A stretch of 64,000 bases of DNA, taken from contig NZ_JAGSPI010000005.1 of assembly GCF_020381325.1 (NCBI RefSeq), positions 62,001 through 126,000 on the forward strand. Reading direction: 5' to 3'. Origin of the DNA: Providencia vermicola. GTDB lineage: Bacteria; Pseudomonadota; Gammaproteobacteria; Enterobacterales; Enterobacteriaceae. Shown here in pieces: positions 1 to 12,301 of this stretch. Both the position numbers and the translations under genes were made by a program. The number at the start of each line of letters is the position of its first letter. Positions within the stretch are counted from its first letter, which is position 1. The notes beneath the pieces were generated by a model that saw only the letters and a program-made list of their open reading frames with translations, was not told where the DNA came from and did not search any database.

Positions 1-1737
1 TATGGTTTGCCAATTGTGTCATCACGGCAAGTGAATTATGGCAATATTGACCCGCTGCTTTGTCGTGAACTTTTTATCCGCCACGCCTTGGTTGAAGGGG
101 ATTGGTCAACACGCCATGCATTCTTTAAAGAAAACCTGAAGTTGCTGTCAGAAGTTGAAGATTTAGAACATAAGTCTCGTCGCCGTGACATCCTTGTTGA
201 TGATGAAACCCTGTTTGCCTTTTATGACCAACGTATTCCAAACGATGTGATTTCATCTCGTCATTTTGATCATTGGTGGAAAACAGCCTCAAAACAGCAA
301 GCTGACTTGCTGAATTTTGAAAAGAGCATGTTAATTAAGGAAGATGCAGGCAATGTCTCCGCGCTTGATTATCCCAATTATTGGCATCAAGGTGATTTGA
401 AATTCCGCTTAAGTTATCAGTTTGAACCTGGAACAGATGCGGATGGCGTGACGGTATATATTCCGTTAGCAATTTTAAATCAGGTGCAAAATAGTGGGTT
501 TGACTGGCAGGTGCCAGGATTACGCCACGAACTGATAGTCGCGTTAATTAAATCATTGCCTAAGCCAATCAGACGAAACTTTGTTCCTGCTCCTAATTAT
601 GCATCGGCGTTTCTTGAGCGAGTAGCAGAGCCAGAAGGAAGTGTATTAGATAAACTAGAAAAAGAGCTACGACGGATGACTGGCGTTACGGTTGATCGTG
701 ATGCGTGGCAACTTGACCAACTTCCTGTGCATTTAAAAATGACTTACCGAGTGATTGGTGAAAAAAATAAAACTATTGCGGAAGGGCAAGACCTTGATGT
801 TCTAAAAAACAATTTAAAAGAAAAAGTACAAGAAACGCTTTCTGAAGTTGTTGACGATGGTATTGAGCAATCAGGATTACACATCTGGAGTTTTGGCGAA
901 CTACCACAACGCTATGAGCAAAAGCGGGGCGGTTATTCAGTGAAAGCCTACCCAGCGTTGGTTGATGAAAAAAACAGTGTCGGTATTCGGGTGTTTGAAA
1001 CGGAATTTGAGCAACAACAAGCCATGTGGAGTGGTGTTCGTCGATTATTATTGCTTAATATTCCTTCTCCAATTAAATATCTACATGAAAAATTACCTAA
1101 TAAATCTAAATTAGGTTTGTATTTTAACCCGTATGGCAAGGTATTAGACCTTATTGACGATTGTATCGCTTGTGGGGTTGATCAACTGATATCTAATTTT
1201 GGTGGTACTGTATGGGATGAAGCGCAATTTGAGAAGCTTAAAGAGTTTGCTCGTGCGGAACTCAATGACGTTGTGGTCAATATTGCGAAGCAAGTTGAGC
1301 AAATTCTAAGCGCGGTGTTTGCCATTAATAAACGTTTGAAAGGGCGGGTCGATTTTTCTATGGCACTAGCACTTTCTGATTTAAAAGCGCAAATGGGGAA
1401 CTTAGTCTTCAAAGGGTTTGTGACCGCACATGGCTGGAAGCGTTTGCCTGATGTGCTGCGTTATTTAAATGGCATTGAACGCCGTCTTGAAAAATTGGCT
1501 ATTGACCCGAATCGTGATCGCGCACAAATGAGCAAAATTGAACATGTGCAAAATATGTGGCAACAATGGTTAACGAAACTTTCACCCATTCAAAAAAATA
1601 TGCCAGAGGTGCAGGAAATTCGCTGGATGATTGAAGAATTACGTATAAGCCTATTTGCTCAACAATTAGGAACGCCATATCCAATTTCAGACAAACGTAT
1701 CATTCAAACGATGGAAAGTTTGTCACAAAAACTCTAA
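1..1737 (+). CDS. hrpA: ATP-dependent RNA helicase HrpA, C-terminal part (5' end outside window)
   Basis: The reading frame is open from base 1 and ends with TAA at 1735-1737, so the gene starts upstream. The roughly 578 residues seen match the long C-terminal extension (DUF3418 region) of HrpA, the DEAH-box RNA helicase involved in mRNA processing and rescue of collided ribosomes. The opening residues YGLPIV..VNYG..DP..CRELFIR are characteristic of that region. The helicase core and its DEAH box are not in the window. The TTG at 7 is only an internal leucine codon. A strong terminator follows. Confidence 0.93.
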   Translation, partial: YGLPIVSSRQVNYGNIDPLLCRELFIRHALVEGDWSTRHAFFKENLKLLSEVEDLEHKSRRRDILVDDETLFAFYDQRIPNDVISSRHFDHWWKTASKQQADLLNFEKSMLIKEDAGNVSALDYPNYWHQGDLKFRLSYQFEPGTDADGVTVYIPLAILNQVQNSGFDWQVPGLRHELIVALIKSLPKPIRRNFVPAPNYASAFLERVAEPEGSVLDKLEKELRRMTGVTVDRDAWQLDQLPVHLKMTYRVIGEKNKTIAEGQDLDVLKNNLKEKVQETLSEVVDDGIEQSGLHIWSFGELPQRYEQKRGGYSVKAYPALVDEKNSVGIRVFETEFEQQQAMWSGVRRLLLLNIPSPIKYLHEKLPNKSKLGLYFNPYGKVLDLIDDCIACGVDQLISNFGGTVWDEAQFEKLKEFARAELNDVVVNIAKQVEQILSAVFAINKRLKGRVDFSMALALSDLKAQMGNLVFKGFVTAHGWKRLPDVLRYLNGIERRLEKLAIDPNRDRAQMSKIEHVQNMWQQWLTKLSPIQKNMPEVQEIRWMIEELRISLFAQQLGTPYPISDKRIIQTMESLSQKL

Positions 1738-1760
1738 CGTATTTTTTAATACGGATGAAT

Positions 1761-1798
1761 AAAACCGCTTTGGGCTTGATAGTCTAAAGCGGTTTTTT
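1761..1798 (+). terminator. Rho-independent terminator of hrpA
   Basis: An 11-bp stem (AAAACCGCTTT / AAAGCGGTTTT) with a 14-nt loop runs into a T run, starting 23 bp after the hrpA stop. The following bases to 2028 show no further gene. Confidence 0.85.
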
Positions 1799-2028
1799 AT
1801 ATCTAGTCGTATACCACTAACAATTTAGTTACAACATACTATTTTTTGGTAAAATTTATATACATCTGCGTAAGTACAATAGTTTTAGGTCACTAATCGT
1901 AAAATGGGAAACAATGCATAATAAAGTCAGGGAAGACTGAGCTAAAATAAAATTTGATATAATACAGTGAGTTATGCTGAGTAGAGGATAGGAGGAAAGG
2001 AGAGCTGAGGCTCTCCCCTTGATAGCCA

Positions 2029-3447
2029 TCAAGCCACTAAGTAATAAAGGGCAGGAAGGGATGCAACCATGATAGCGAATGCCATGGTGGTTTCAATGGC
2101 TTTTAACGGAGCCTTATTGGACTGTTGTTGACGTGCATAGAAGAATACTAAGATCCCTGGAGCATATAACACAACGGATAACATAAGATTGATTAACCCA
2201 GAGGCATATAACAACCATAGGCCGTAAATACTTGCAACGAACCCGACCATTAATAATGCTTTGCAGTGCCTTTCAAATGCGACTTTCATTAAGAACGCAC
2301 CGACTAGAAAATACGGTACTAAAATCATTTCTGAGGCAATTGTCAGTAATGTATTGTAATTACTGCCGCTGAGCCAAATTAAGACCAAAGAAAGCTGTAC
2401 TGCGCCATTCGTTAGCCATAAAGATGAAGAAGGGGCATCATTTTTATTTAGCCTATTGAAGACGTTAGGGAAAGATTGGTATTGCGCTGCAATATAAGGT
2501 ACCTCAGCAGCCATAATAGTCCAGCTAAGGTAAGCGCCACAAACTGAAATAATGAGACCTGCAGCGATGATGATATCGCCACTTGAACCAATTAAATTAA
2601 CCATTAAAGTGGCCATTGATGGATTTTTAATCTCTGCCAGTTCAGCGCGAGGCATTATACCGAGTGATAATAATGTAACAAGTATATAAATGATGAGTGC
2701 AGAGCTAACGGCGAATATCGTTGCTAAACCAACATCACGGCGGTTTCTTGCTCGAGCGGAAACCACCACAGCGCCTTCGATACCAATAAACACCCAAAGG
2801 GTAATTAACATGGTGTCTTTAACTTGTTCCCAAACCGGCATTTTTAGCTCAACTCCACTAAAATCGGCATTAAAAATGTCGAGTTTAAACGCAAAAAATG
2901 CCAAAACGATAAATAGCCCGAGGGGCACGAGTTTTGCCATGGTGGCTAATTTATTAATACCTGCAGCGGTTTGTACGCCACGTAGGACTAAATAATGAAC
3001 AAACCACAGTAAGATAGATTCACCAATCAATGCCTGCCATGTATTCCCATCACCAAAAATGATGTTATCAGGAGTGTCGGTGAAAAAACTGATCGCAGCA
3101 AAAACGATAACTAAGTAGGAGACATTGGCCACTACAGCACAAAGCCAATACCCCCACGCTGAACAAAACCCAACAAGTTCTCCGAAGCCGACTTTTGCAT
3201 AGGTAAAAATACCACCATCAAGGTCAGGGCGAATGCGCGATAGTAATAAAAGGGCAAATGCGAGAAATAAGATACCAACGCCTGTAATAGACCAACCAAT
3301 GATTAATGCCAGTGGGCTCGCCACTTCAGCCATATTCTGAGGAAGACTAAATACACCTGCACCAACCATTGAGCTAAGAACAAGGGCGGTTAATGCGGTA
3401 AGGCTTAACGTATTTTTCAAAGTAAATCCTGAATGTTCAACAATCAA
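2029..3447 (-). CDS. ydgI: YdgI-like amino acid antiporter (APC family)
   Basis: A 472-aa polytopic membrane protein with about 12 hydrophobic segments. The N-terminal motif SSMVGAGVFSLPQNMA is the substrate-binding first helix of the APC/basic amino acid-polyamine antiporters. Arginine:ornithine antiporters (ArcD) and E. coli YdgI are the closest types I recognise. It lies next to ydgH and pntAB, as ydgI does in E. coli. Known for the family: exchange of a basic amino acid for its catabolic product across the inner membrane. The exact substrate is inferred, not shown. Confidence 0.85.
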   Translation of the reverse strand: MIVEHSGFTLKNTLSLTALTALVLSSMVGAGVFSLPQNMAEVASPLALIIGWSITGVGILFLAFALLLLSRIRPDLDGGIFTYAKVGFGELVGFCSAWGYWLCAVVANVSYLVIVFAAISFFTDTPDNIIFGDGNTWQALIGESILLWFVHYLVLRGVQTAAGINKLATMAKLVPLGLFIVLAFFAFKLDIFNADFSGVELKMPVWEQVKDTMLITLWVFIGIEGAVVVSARARNRRDVGLATIFAVSSALIIYILVTLLSLGIMPRAELAEIKNPSMATLMVNLIGSSGDIIIAAGLIISVCGAYLSWTIMAAEVPYIAAQYQSFPNVFNRLNKNDAPSSSLWLTNGAVQLSLVLIWLSGSNYNTLLTIASEMILVPYFLVGAFLMKVAFERHCKALLMVGFVASIYGLWLLYASGLINLMLSVVLYAPGILVFFYARQQQSNKAPLKAIETTMAFAIMVASLPALYYLVA

Positions 3448-3680
3448 AAGTTAAAATGACGTTAAAACGCCATTACAGTAATGAGTTTAACTAACAGCGT
3501 GCAATAATCTAGAGAGATTGACTGTCATAATTTTAGAGGTGGATTCTACGAATGAAATGGCCGATATGCAATGGGAAAATATGCATTTTATCAGGTGATT
3601 TATTCACTTTTGAATTGTTGGTGAATATAGCTGATAAGAAGTGAGGAGAAAGCGGGCACTTGAGGATAATTTTGGGACGA

Positions 3681-3714
3681 AAAAAAACCAATCTAAGAAT
3701 TTAGATTGGTTTTT
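3681..3714 (-). terminator. Terminator after ydgH
   Basis: An 11-bp perfect stem (AACCAATCTAA / TTAGATTGGTT, 4-nt loop) lies 20 bp beyond the ydgH stop. On the minus strand it is followed by seven T residues. It could also act in the other direction. Confidence 0.8.
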
Positions 3715-3732
3715 AGATAAGTGAACTATTTC

Positions 3733-4683
3733 TTATTTAAATAGATCGGCGCTAATGGTTACGCTGCCACCATTAGATTGCCATTCTCTTGTAATATGGA
3801 AATATTTAGCACCTTTAGCTTCGGCGCGTTTTGCAATTTGATAACGCACTTCAGGGGTATTGGTGTAGTAACCAGAGAATGTAATTGAGTCAAATGGAAC
3901 CATCTGCGCAGCAGCTGTTTTATTAACTTCTTCAATTACATAACCACTTGGTAACGTTACGCTAGTACGCCCTGGTTGGCTACTTGATGTTTCAAAGAAA
4001 CGACCAACAGCCGTTGTTGGTTCTTCAGATGAAGCAACCCCTGGGATACGCACTTTTTTCGCAGCTTCGCCACCTTCAGCTAACAGAGCTCGCCCTGCAT
4101 CTGAATCGGCTGGAACAACAGCTTCCTCATTAAGAACTTGGCGTTTTGGCGCGTCTTTCTTATAGATATAAGCTGTTGCTAATGTATTACCACCATCATT
4201 CATTGCGATATTACGAACGACATAAAATGAAGCCGCATTCTTTTTTAGAGCTTGTTTCGCGATGGCTTCATATAAATCTGGTTGAGAAGGGTAAAAACCA
4301 CTTACAGTGACAGTATCGAATGGTTCGTACTGTGCTGCATCGGTTTTCGACATTTCTTCAACACCACCGAATACTCGGCGTTTTGGTTCATCGACACTTG
4401 GTGCATCTTTGGCATAGACATCTGCAACAACACGCATGTTGCCGCTATCGCCTATATCGTCAAGGCTTTGAATGTAAAAGGCATACGCCCCCATTTTATC
4501 AGCCCTACGGGAGACGGCATCGGATGCTTCATAGATAGCATTAAAGCGCCCGGTGACTGTTATACGCTCATAAGGTTTTAATTCAGTAGCCTGTTTTGGC
4601 GTCAACTCAACAGCCGCCTGAGTAGCAGTTATACTAGTTAATGATAGCACCGCGGCTGCGATGACCGTAGTTTTCAGCTTCAT
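3733..4683 (-). CDS. ydgH: Periplasmic YdgH, triple DUF1471 (BhsA/McbA) protein
   Basis: A 316-aa secreted protein. The start at 4683 is chosen because it begins a classic Sec signal peptide (MKLKTTVIAAAVLSL..TQAA) and has a GGAAGGA ribosome binding site 8 bp upstream; the open frame extends 8 codons further but without these features. Three repeated DUF1471-type units follow, each with a pattern like PFDTVTVSGFY and AKYFHITREW. Length and repeats match E. coli YdgH (about 314 aa). Family members are small stress-linked periplasmic proteins; the molecular role is not known to me. It is divergent from pntA. Confidence 0.92.
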   Translation of the reverse strand: MKLKTTVIAAAVLSLTSITATQAAVELTPKQATELKPYERITVTGRFNAIYEASDAVSRRADKMGAYAFYIQSLDDIGDSGNMRVVADVYAKDAPSVDEPKRRVFGGVEEMSKTDAAQYEPFDTVTVSGFYPSQPDLYEAIAKQALKKNAASFYVVRNIAMNDGGNTLATAYIYKKDAPKRQVLNEEAVVPADSDAGRALLAEGGEAAKKVRIPGVASSEEPTTAVGRFFETSSSQPGRTSVTLPSGYVIEEVNKTAAAQMVPFDSITFSGYYTNTPEVRYQIAKRAEAKGAKYFHITREWQSNGGSVTISADLFK

Positions 4684-6597
<1,914 letters not shown>

Positions 6598-6607
6598 GGG
6601 GTAACTT

Positions 6608-7999
6608 ATGTTGTCGAGTGGAATTGTGACAGCGGCGTACATTGTTGCTGCTATCCTATTTATTTTCAGCCTTGCAGGACTCTCGCGCCATGAAAGTTCT
6701 CAACGTGGGAATACTTATGGTGTGATTGGTATGGCGATTGCACTTATCGCGACCATTTTGGGGCCACACAGTGCCAATGTAGGCTGGATGATCATTGCGA
6801 TGGTTATTGGGGCCGTTATTGGTATCCGTTTAGCGAAAAAAGTTGAAATGACCGAAATGCCAGAGCTGGTTGCTATTTTGCACAGCTTCGTGGGTTTAGC
6901 GGCAGTGCTCGTTGGTTTTAACAGCTTTATCGCAAGTGAAGGCCATGCTGATGCTGTGATGGAAAATATTCATTTAACTGAAGTTTTCCTCGGTATCTTC
7001 ATTGGTGCGGTGACCTTTACGGGTTCAGTAGTGGCTTACGGTAAGTTATCAGGCAAAATGTCATCTAAACCAATGATGTTGCCAAACCGTCATAAACTCA
7101 ACTTAGCTGCGCTGGTGGTTTCATTTATTTTATTAGTGATTTTCGTTAAGACGCAAAGCGTTGGTTTGCAAGTGTTCTTAATGTTAATCATGACGGTGAT
7201 TGCATTAGCCTTTGGTTGGCATTTAGTGGCTTCTATTGGTGGTGCAGACATGCCAGTAGTCGTTTCAATGCTGAACTCCTATTCAGGTTGGGCAGCGGCA
7301 GCGGCAGGCTTCATGTTAAGTAATGACTTGCTGATTGTGACAGGGGCATTAGTGGGCTCATCGGGTGCTATCCTGTCTTACATTATGTGTAAGGCGATGA
7401 ACCGTTCATTTTTCAGTGTGATAGCGGGGGGCTTTGGTACAGATGGCTCTTCAACAGGTACTGAAGAAGAAATGGGTGAGTACCGTGAAAGTACCGCTGA
7501 AGAAGTCGCTGAAATGTTGAAAAACTCAACATCAGTAATCATCACACCAGGCTATGGTATGGCAGTAGCTCAAGCACAGTATCCTGTTGCAGATATTACA
7601 ACCAAACTGCGCGAACGCGGTATCAATGTCCGTTTTGGTATTCACCCAGTTGCTGGGCGTTTACCTGGCCATATGAACGTGTTATTGGCTGAAGCCAAAG
7701 TCCCTTATGATATCGTATTGGAAATGGATGAAATTAACGATGATTTCTCTGACACTGATACGGTATTAGTTATTGGGGCGAATGATACCGTTAACCCAGC
7801 GGCGCAAGAAGATCCAAATAGCCCAATCGCTGGAATGCCAGTTTTGGAAGTTTGGAAAGCGAATAATGTGATTGTATTTAAACGTTCTATGAATACGGGA
7901 TATGCAGGTGTGCAGAATCCATTATTCTTTAAAGAAAATACACAAATGTTGTTTGGTGATGCGAAAGACAGCGTTGATGCTATCTTACGTGCGTTGTAA
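6608..7999 (+). CDS. pntB: NAD(P) transhydrogenase subunit beta
   Basis: A 463-aa protein matching E. coli PntB (462). About nine membrane helices (to about residue 265) precede the soluble NADP(H)-binding domain III, with [13 protein letters not shown] and [20 protein letters not shown] as its recognisable nucleotide-binding segments and [16 protein letters not shown] at the C-terminus. It is the second gene of the pntAB operon and is followed by a terminator. Confidence 0.97.
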   Translation: MLSSGIVTAAYIVAAILFIFSLAGLSRHESSQRGNTYGVIGMAIALIATILGPHSANVGWMIIAMVIGAVIGIRLAKKVEMTEMPELVAILHSFVGLAAVLVGFNSFIASEGHADAVMENIHLTEVFLGIFIGAVTFTGSVVAYGKLSGKMSSKPMMLPNRHKLNLAALVVSFILLVIFVKTQSVGLQVFLMLIMTVIALAFGWHLVASIGGADMPVVVSMLNSYSGWAAAAAGFMLSNDLLIVTGALVGSSGAILSYIMCKAMNRSFFSVIAGGFGTDGSSTGTEEEMGEYRESTAEEVAEMLKNSTSVIITPGYGMAVAQAQYPVADITTKLRERGINVRFGIHPVAGRLPGHMNVLLAEAKVPYDIVLEMDEINDDFSDTDTVLVIGANDTVNPAAQEDPNSPIAGMPVLEVWKANNVIVFKRSMNTGYAGVQNPLFFKENTQMLFGDAKDSVDAILRAL

Positions 8000-8024
8000 T
8001 TACTGAATAATTAAATCAATATTG

Positions 8025-8060
8025 TGGGGTTATTGGCCTATGCCAGTAACCCCATTTTTA
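8025..8060 (+). terminator. Terminator of pntAB
   Basis: The 8-bp stem TGGGGTTA / TAACCCCA with a 14-nt loop and a T5 run lies 25 bp after pntB. It ends immediately before the stop of the convergent MFS gene and may serve both. Confidence 0.8.
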
Positions 8061-8061
8061 A

Positions 8062-9261
8062 TTATTTATTGGTGCAAAAACGTGCGCAATTGGTTAAACC
8101 GCGTGCAAAGGTAAAGACCAATAAGAAAGCAAGTGTCGCAATCGTTAACATGCTGGCCATGAGAACGCCACCATTGAAGTGGTCCATCACATAACCTCCA
8201 ACTAAGCTACCGATCGTAATTAAAATTAAAAACATAAAAGTAATTAAGGCGGAACCTTTTTCTGTTAGTTCTGGTACATGGACATGCATCCACATATTAA
8301 TCGTGGCAGGAACCATACCCGCTGCAATGCCCCATGAAAAAACGAATATTACGCTAGTTGCCCAGCTAAAATCTAAGGTAGATAGCGCCAAAAATGCTAA
8401 GGCTAACAGTAATGCGCTGATGGCAAAATTATAGCGAACGTTATATTTCCCCACGTAACCCGCTAAAATATTCCCCACCACACTAGCAAGTCCAAAAAAT
8501 AGCAATAATGCAGAGATTTGCCCTTCAACAAACCCCGCAGTTTGTTTGAAAAATACCGTAAAATAGTTATAGGCTGAAAAATGCGCTAAGAAGATCAGGG
8601 TGAATATAATCAACCCTTTACGTGCAATAGGGTGTGATGGCATGAGTAATAATTCATTCCACTGCATGGATGAAGAAGGCTTTAATGAAGGTAACGAAAA
8701 ATATTGCATCAAGAGCGCTGCAATACCCGCAATAACTAACGCAATGTATGGCATTCTCCAACCGTAGTTGTCAGATAACAACGCCCCTAAAGGAACCCCA
8801 ACGACGGTTACTAATGTCACTGCAGAAAAGAAGATAGTTACAGAAGTGGTGATTGCCATATTTTTAGGGGCTAATCGGATCACAAGGCCAGCTGCAACCC
8901 CCCAGAAACCACCTAATGCGATTCCTAATGCAAAGCGGCCTAGTAGAACTAACCCAAAACTGGATGCAAACGCAGTAATCGCATTGGCGAATATCATCAG
9001 TGCAACTAAAAAGAGTAATACTTGGCGTCTATCAATATTTTTTGCATAAATTGGGACGAATAGTGCGGAAACCATTCCTGCAATTGACGTTACGGTGACG
9101 GTAAGGCCCGCTGTTCCTGTTGAAATTTGAAAATCGTGAGCGATGTCATTTAGCACACTGATGGCTAAAAATTCACCGGTTACAATAATGAAGCAGGCAA
9201 AAGTTGCAGATAAGAGTGAAAGCCAGTTACCATTGTGCGAAGAAAGATTAATTGTTGTCAT
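8062..9261 (-). CDS. MFS transporter, DHA1 (AraJ/YdhP-like) drug or metabolite exporter
   Basis: A 399-aa protein with 12 predicted membrane helices. GLTVTVTSIAGMVSALFVP and the loop YAKNIDRRQVLL are the A-like region after helix 2, and LGRFALGIALGGFWGVAAG is helix 4 of the DHA1 exporter family. The gene is divergent from a TetR-family gene and two matching palindromes lie between them, so it is very likely the regulated efflux target. The substrate cannot be read from the sequence. Confidence 0.85.
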   Translation of the reverse strand: MTTINLSSHNGNWLSLLSATFACFIIVTGEFLAISVLNDIAHDFQISTGTAGLTVTVTSIAGMVSALFVPIYAKNIDRRQVLLFLVALMIFANAITAFASSFGLVLLGRFALGIALGGFWGVAAGLVIRLAPKNMAITTSVTIFFSAVTLVTVVGVPLGALLSDNYGWRMPYIALVIAGIAALLMQYFSLPSLKPSSSMQWNELLLMPSHPIARKGLIIFTLIFLAHFSAYNYFTVFFKQTAGFVEGQISALLLFFGLASVVGNILAGYVGKYNVRYNFAISALLLALAFLALSTLDFSWATSVIFVFSWGIAAGMVPATINMWMHVHVPELTEKGSALITFMFLILITIGSLVGGYVMDHFNGGVLMASMLTIATLAFLLVFTFARGLTNCARFCTNK

Positions 9262-9300
9262 GTGCTTTCCATGGAAAATTGAATAAAGTGTAAAGATGTA

Positions 9301-9324
9301 ATTTTATAGTGACCGCTATAAAAT
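9301..9324. promoter_or_regulatory. TetR-type operator 1
   Basis: A perfect inverted repeat with 9-bp arms ATTTTATAG / CTATAAAAT around TGACCG. The core TATAGTGAYCGYTATA is shared with operator 2. It lies about 40 bp upstream of the exporter start, where a repressor would block its promoter. Confidence 0.75.
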
Positions 9325-9366
9325 TATTGCGCTATTCTTTATGCTAATTTAGATGCTGTCAATTGT

Positions 9367-9388
9367 TTTTATAGTGATCGTTATAAAA
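9367..9388. promoter_or_regulatory. TetR-type operator 2
   Basis: A second copy of the operator 1 core (TATAGTGATCGTTATA, differing at two positions), 65 bp away centre to centre and 42 bp upstream of the tetR-type gene. It suggests autoregulation together with control of the divergent exporter. Confidence 0.75.
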
Positions 9389-9429
9389 TGTTTATGGTAC
9401 ACTGTATCGATGACTGGTGAAGTGAGAAT

Positions 9430-10053
9430 ATGAATCAGATAAAACGTGGGCGGCCTAAAGGGTTTGACCAGCAAGATGCATTAGAAAAAGCCATGTTATT
9501 GTTCTGGCAAAATGGTTATGTGGCGACATCGATTAGTGATTTAACCCAAGCACTAGGCATCACCGCGCCCAGTCTTTATTGTGCTTTTGGTGATAAAGCA
9601 TCATTGTTTAATCAATGCATTGAATATTATTTAACTAATGAAGCGTGCCCCATTTTGTCTATCGTGAAGCAAGCGAAAACAGCGAAAGTGGCGATTGAAT
9701 TGTTGATGTATGAGAGCGCAAAGAAGCTTATCCAACCAGGTAAGCCCGCGGGGTGTATGTTAATTACTGCGACCATGAATGGTTCTAAGCAAATTGAAGA
9801 TGTGCAATTGAGTGTGCAAGAAAAGCGCAAAAGCTATCAAGAAATTTTGTTGCAGCGTATGAAAAAAGGCATTGAAGATGGTGATGTTGCGCCTGATGCC
9901 CCTATTAGTGCCATTGTGGATTTTTATATTACGGTGATTGATGGTTTTACCATTCAAGCTTGTGATGGCATCGAGCTTGAAAGATTAAACCAAGTTATTT
10001 TTAATGCGATGCAAGCCTGGCCAATACTCAATACAAATTTACAGCAACAATAA
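9430..10053 (+). CDS. TetR/AcrR-family transcriptional repressor
   Basis: A 207-aa protein. The N-terminal helix-turn-helix GRPKGFDQQDALEKAMLLFW..GYVATSISDLTQALGITAPSLYCAFGDKASLF (about 7-55) is the canonical TetR DNA-binding fold, followed by an all-helical ligand-binding domain containing the PGKPAGCMLITA segment of the YxaF/AcrR-like group. Divergent from the MFS exporter with two shared operators, it probably represses both genes until an effector binds. Confidence 0.9.
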   Translation: MNQIKRGRPKGFDQQDALEKAMLLFWQNGYVATSISDLTQALGITAPSLYCAFGDKASLFNQCIEYYLTNEACPILSIVKQAKTAKVAIELLMYESAKKLIQPGKPAGCMLITATMNGSKQIEDVQLSVQEKRKSYQEILLQRMKKGIEDGDVAPDAPISAIVDFYITVIDGFTIQACDGIELERLNQVIFNAMQAWPILNTNLQQQ

Positions 10054-10070
10054 TAATGCTCTTAATAGAA

Positions 10071-10092
10071 AACCCCCAAAGGTATGGGGGTT
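10071..10092 (-). terminator. Terminator between tetR-type gene and uspE
   Basis: The 8-bp stem AACCCCCA / TGGGGGTT with a 6-nt loop sits between two convergent genes. The T-rich tail is better on the minus strand, so it mainly ends uspE. Confidence 0.6.
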
Positions 10093-10111
10093 AAACATTT
10101 AAGGTAATGGC

Positions 10112-11059
10112 TTAGTCATCATCAGTGGCATTAATAGGGCACACAAAACCATCAGGTTTTATTGCTAATAAGTCACATTTTAGTTTATCAATAACGTGTT
10201 CAGCGGTATTTCCTAAGAACGCTGCGGATAGGCCAGTACGGCCTAAAATACCCAGTACAACGACACCCGCTTGTAATTCCTCACACATTTCTGGAATGAT
10301 TTTTTCTGGTAATCCTTCGCGAACATGCGTGTATTTCTCATCGATACTGAATTTTTGCCTTAATTCTTTCATGGCAATGAGGTGCTGACCACGTAGCGCA
10401 TTGTTATAAAGGCTAGGGTCAAAATCAGGCAGCTCAATTGCAATATTCATCGGGGCGACAGGGTAGGCGCTGACGAGATGAATTTCTTGTTCCTTAATTA
10501 TTCGTGTCGCTAAATCACGCGTTTTTTCCACTAACTTAATATTTAAGTCATCATGGTAGGATTCTTCATTGGATAAGTTAACTGCAACCACCACCGAGCC
10601 GTGATCGGGCCAAACCTTATCTTTTACCATCCAAACGGGGGATGGGCATTTTCTGAGTAAATGCCAATCTAAAGGTGTGAAGATAATGGATTCAAAGTTA
10701 TCGGTCTGGTGAGCCATTTTTAATAACAAATCATGTTCGCCGTTGATGACCTCTTGAATAATGGCCTCATAAGGCTTGTTATGCCAGATCACTTTTATTT
10801 CGATATCAATACCCGCTTCGAGGTAGAAGTGGGCTTGCTGTTTAATCCACGCCGCTTTTTGGCTAATGACACCTTTGCGCATAGCATTACGTTCTTCTGG
10901 AGAGAGTAATGTCGTCATGTCATAAGATAAGTCATAGATGGGTAAAAACGCTTTTATCCGTCCACCATTACGCTGCACGATGTAGACAGCTCGTCTTAAT
11001 GCAGGTTGATCATCCTGATTTGGGTCAATTGCAACTAGCAGGTTTTTATAGTTTGCCAT
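10112..11059 (-). CDS. uspE: Universal stress protein E
   Basis: A 315-aa protein, the size of E. coli UspE (316), made of two tandem Usp domains. It opens with [24 protein letters not shown] and its second domain ends with [28 protein letters not shown], the typical ATP-site G-x2-G-x9-G(S/T)-like segment. It sits just downstream of fnr in the same direction, the order found in E. coli. Known role: stress resistance, motility and adhesion. Confidence 0.95.
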   Translation of the reverse strand: MANYKNLLVAIDPNQDDQPALRRAVYIVQRNGGRIKAFLPIYDLSYDMTTLLSPEERNAMRKGVISQKAAWIKQQAHFYLEAGIDIEIKVIWHNKPYEAIIQEVINGEHDLLLKMAHQTDNFESIIFTPLDWHLLRKCPSPVWMVKDKVWPDHGSVVVAVNLSNEESYHDDLNIKLVEKTRDLATRIIKEQEIHLVSAYPVAPMNIAIELPDFDPSLYNNALRGQHLIAMKELRQKFSIDEKYTHVREGLPEKIIPEMCEELQAGVVVLGILGRTGLSAAFLGNTAEHVIDKLKCDLLAIKPDGFVCPINATDDD

Positions 11060-11140
11060 ATTGGAGTCCTCTCAATACACGGATATTTCCACATAGATAA
11101 ACTAAGTTATTGGCGTTAAATAGGCAAGAAATCTGGGAAA

Positions 11141-11177
11141 AAAAACGAAAACGGATCACGATTAATGTGATCCGTTT
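11141..11177 (-). terminator. Terminator of fnr
   Basis: An 11-bp perfect stem (AAACGGATCAC / GTGATCCGTTT, 7-nt loop) followed on the minus strand by a T-rich tract, 8 bp after the fnr stop. It separates fnr from uspE. Confidence 0.85.
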
Positions 11178-11184
11178 GGGGAAG

Positions 11185-11940
11185 CTAGCAAGTAATTGCT
11201 GAAACTTTACCTGCAATATCAGTCAATTTAGTCATATCTTCGATAGTGATATATTTGCCTTTTACGCTAAGCATGCCACTTTTTTGGAAACGGCCTAATA
11301 GGCGACTAATTGTTTCGACGGTTAAACCGAGGTAATTACCGATATCACCACGAGTCATGGTTAATCTGAATTCTCTTGGTGAAAAACCACGTTCAGCAAA
11401 ACGATGAGAGAGATTAAGAATAAATGCAGCTAAACGCTCTTCCGCATTTTTCTTGGATAATAAAAGGATCATTTCTTGATCGCCTTTAATCTCACCACTC
11501 ATTAAACGCATTATTTGTTGACGTAGATTCGGCATTTTGCCTGATAAATCATCTAACGTTTCAAATGGAATTTCACAAACCATAGATGTTTCAAGTGCTT
11601 GTGCAAAACTTGGGTGCTGTGTATGAATAATAGCATCAAAACCGACGAGGTCGCCTGCTAAATGGAAACCTGTGATTTGCTCATCACCTTCTTCAGTTAT
11701 AGTGTAGCTTTTTATTGTGCCTGAGCGGATGGCATATAAAGAACGTAATTCATCCCCAGCCTTAAATAATGCTTGGCCTTTTTGAATAGGTTTTTTACGC
11801 TCAATGATATTATCAAGTTGATCCAGTTCATGTTCATTCAGAGTGAAAGGAATGCAAAGTTGACTAATACTGCAGTCCTGACAATGAATTGCACAACCAC
11901 CAGACTGGATGCGACGAACAACTCTTTTTTCTGGGATCAT
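11185..11940 (-). CDS. fnr: Fumarate/nitrate reduction regulator Fnr
   Basis: A 251-aa CRP/FNR-family regulator nearly identical in layout to E. coli FNR. The cysteines C20, C23, C29 and C122 that hold the oxygen-labile 4Fe-4S cluster are all present (C16 is also conserved). An effector-type beta-roll domain is followed by the DNA-recognition helix in [14 protein letters not shown]. It switches the cell to anaerobic metabolism. An FNR-box-like site overlaps its promoter region. Confidence 0.98.
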   Translation of the reverse strand: MIPEKRVVRRIQSGGCAIHCQDCSISQLCIPFTLNEHELDQLDNIIERKKPIQKGQALFKAGDELRSLYAIRSGTIKSYTITEEGDEQITGFHLAGDLVGFDAIIHTQHPSFAQALETSMVCEIPFETLDDLSGKMPNLRQQIMRLMSGEIKGDQEMILLLSKKNAEERLAAFILNLSHRFAERGFSPREFRLTMTRGDIGNYLGLTVETISRLLGRFQKSGMLSVKGKYITIEDMTKLTDIAGKVSAITC

Positions 11941-11967
11941 ATTAAATGCTCAATCAAGTTAAAATTA

Positions 11968-11981
11968 TTGATATGAGTCAA
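11968..11981. promoter_or_regulatory. FNR-box-like site, candidate fnr autoregulation
   Basis: TTGAT-ATGA-GTCAA matches the FNR consensus TTGAT-N4-ATCAA at 9 of 10 defined positions and lies about 34 bp upstream of the fnr start, a position suited to negative autoregulation. Confidence 0.6.
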
Positions 11982-12301
11982 TTTTAACATAAGATAAGGC
12001 GGCTGGTAAGTAGTAATATAGGACAGAATTGACTAATTAGACAAAATAGTCAGACAAGTAGGGGCTGTCAAGTTAGTTAATTTAGACGTTAATGCTAAAT
12101 TAACGCAGATTATTAAATATTATGTTTGATATAGATTAAATATTAGCACCTAAACAATAAAAAGCTGACTTACGTCATTATTAGAATTAATACTTAAAAA
12201 TGCAATTTTAAAGCACGATTCATTAAACTAATTAGCATTAATTTAACACAAAAATAAATTTAAAAATATCAATTTTTCAAATTAACCTCTAAAAGGAGAC
12301 C
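11982..12301. promoter_or_regulatory. Intergenic region between fnr and the MDR gene
   Basis: AT-rich and gene-free. It holds a 9-bp perfect inverted repeat GTTAATTTA / TAAATTAAC at 12076-12104 with an 11-bp spacer, possibly an operator or a stem-loop. The last bases (12293-12299, AAGGAGA) are the ribosome binding site of the next gene. Confidence 0.35.
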
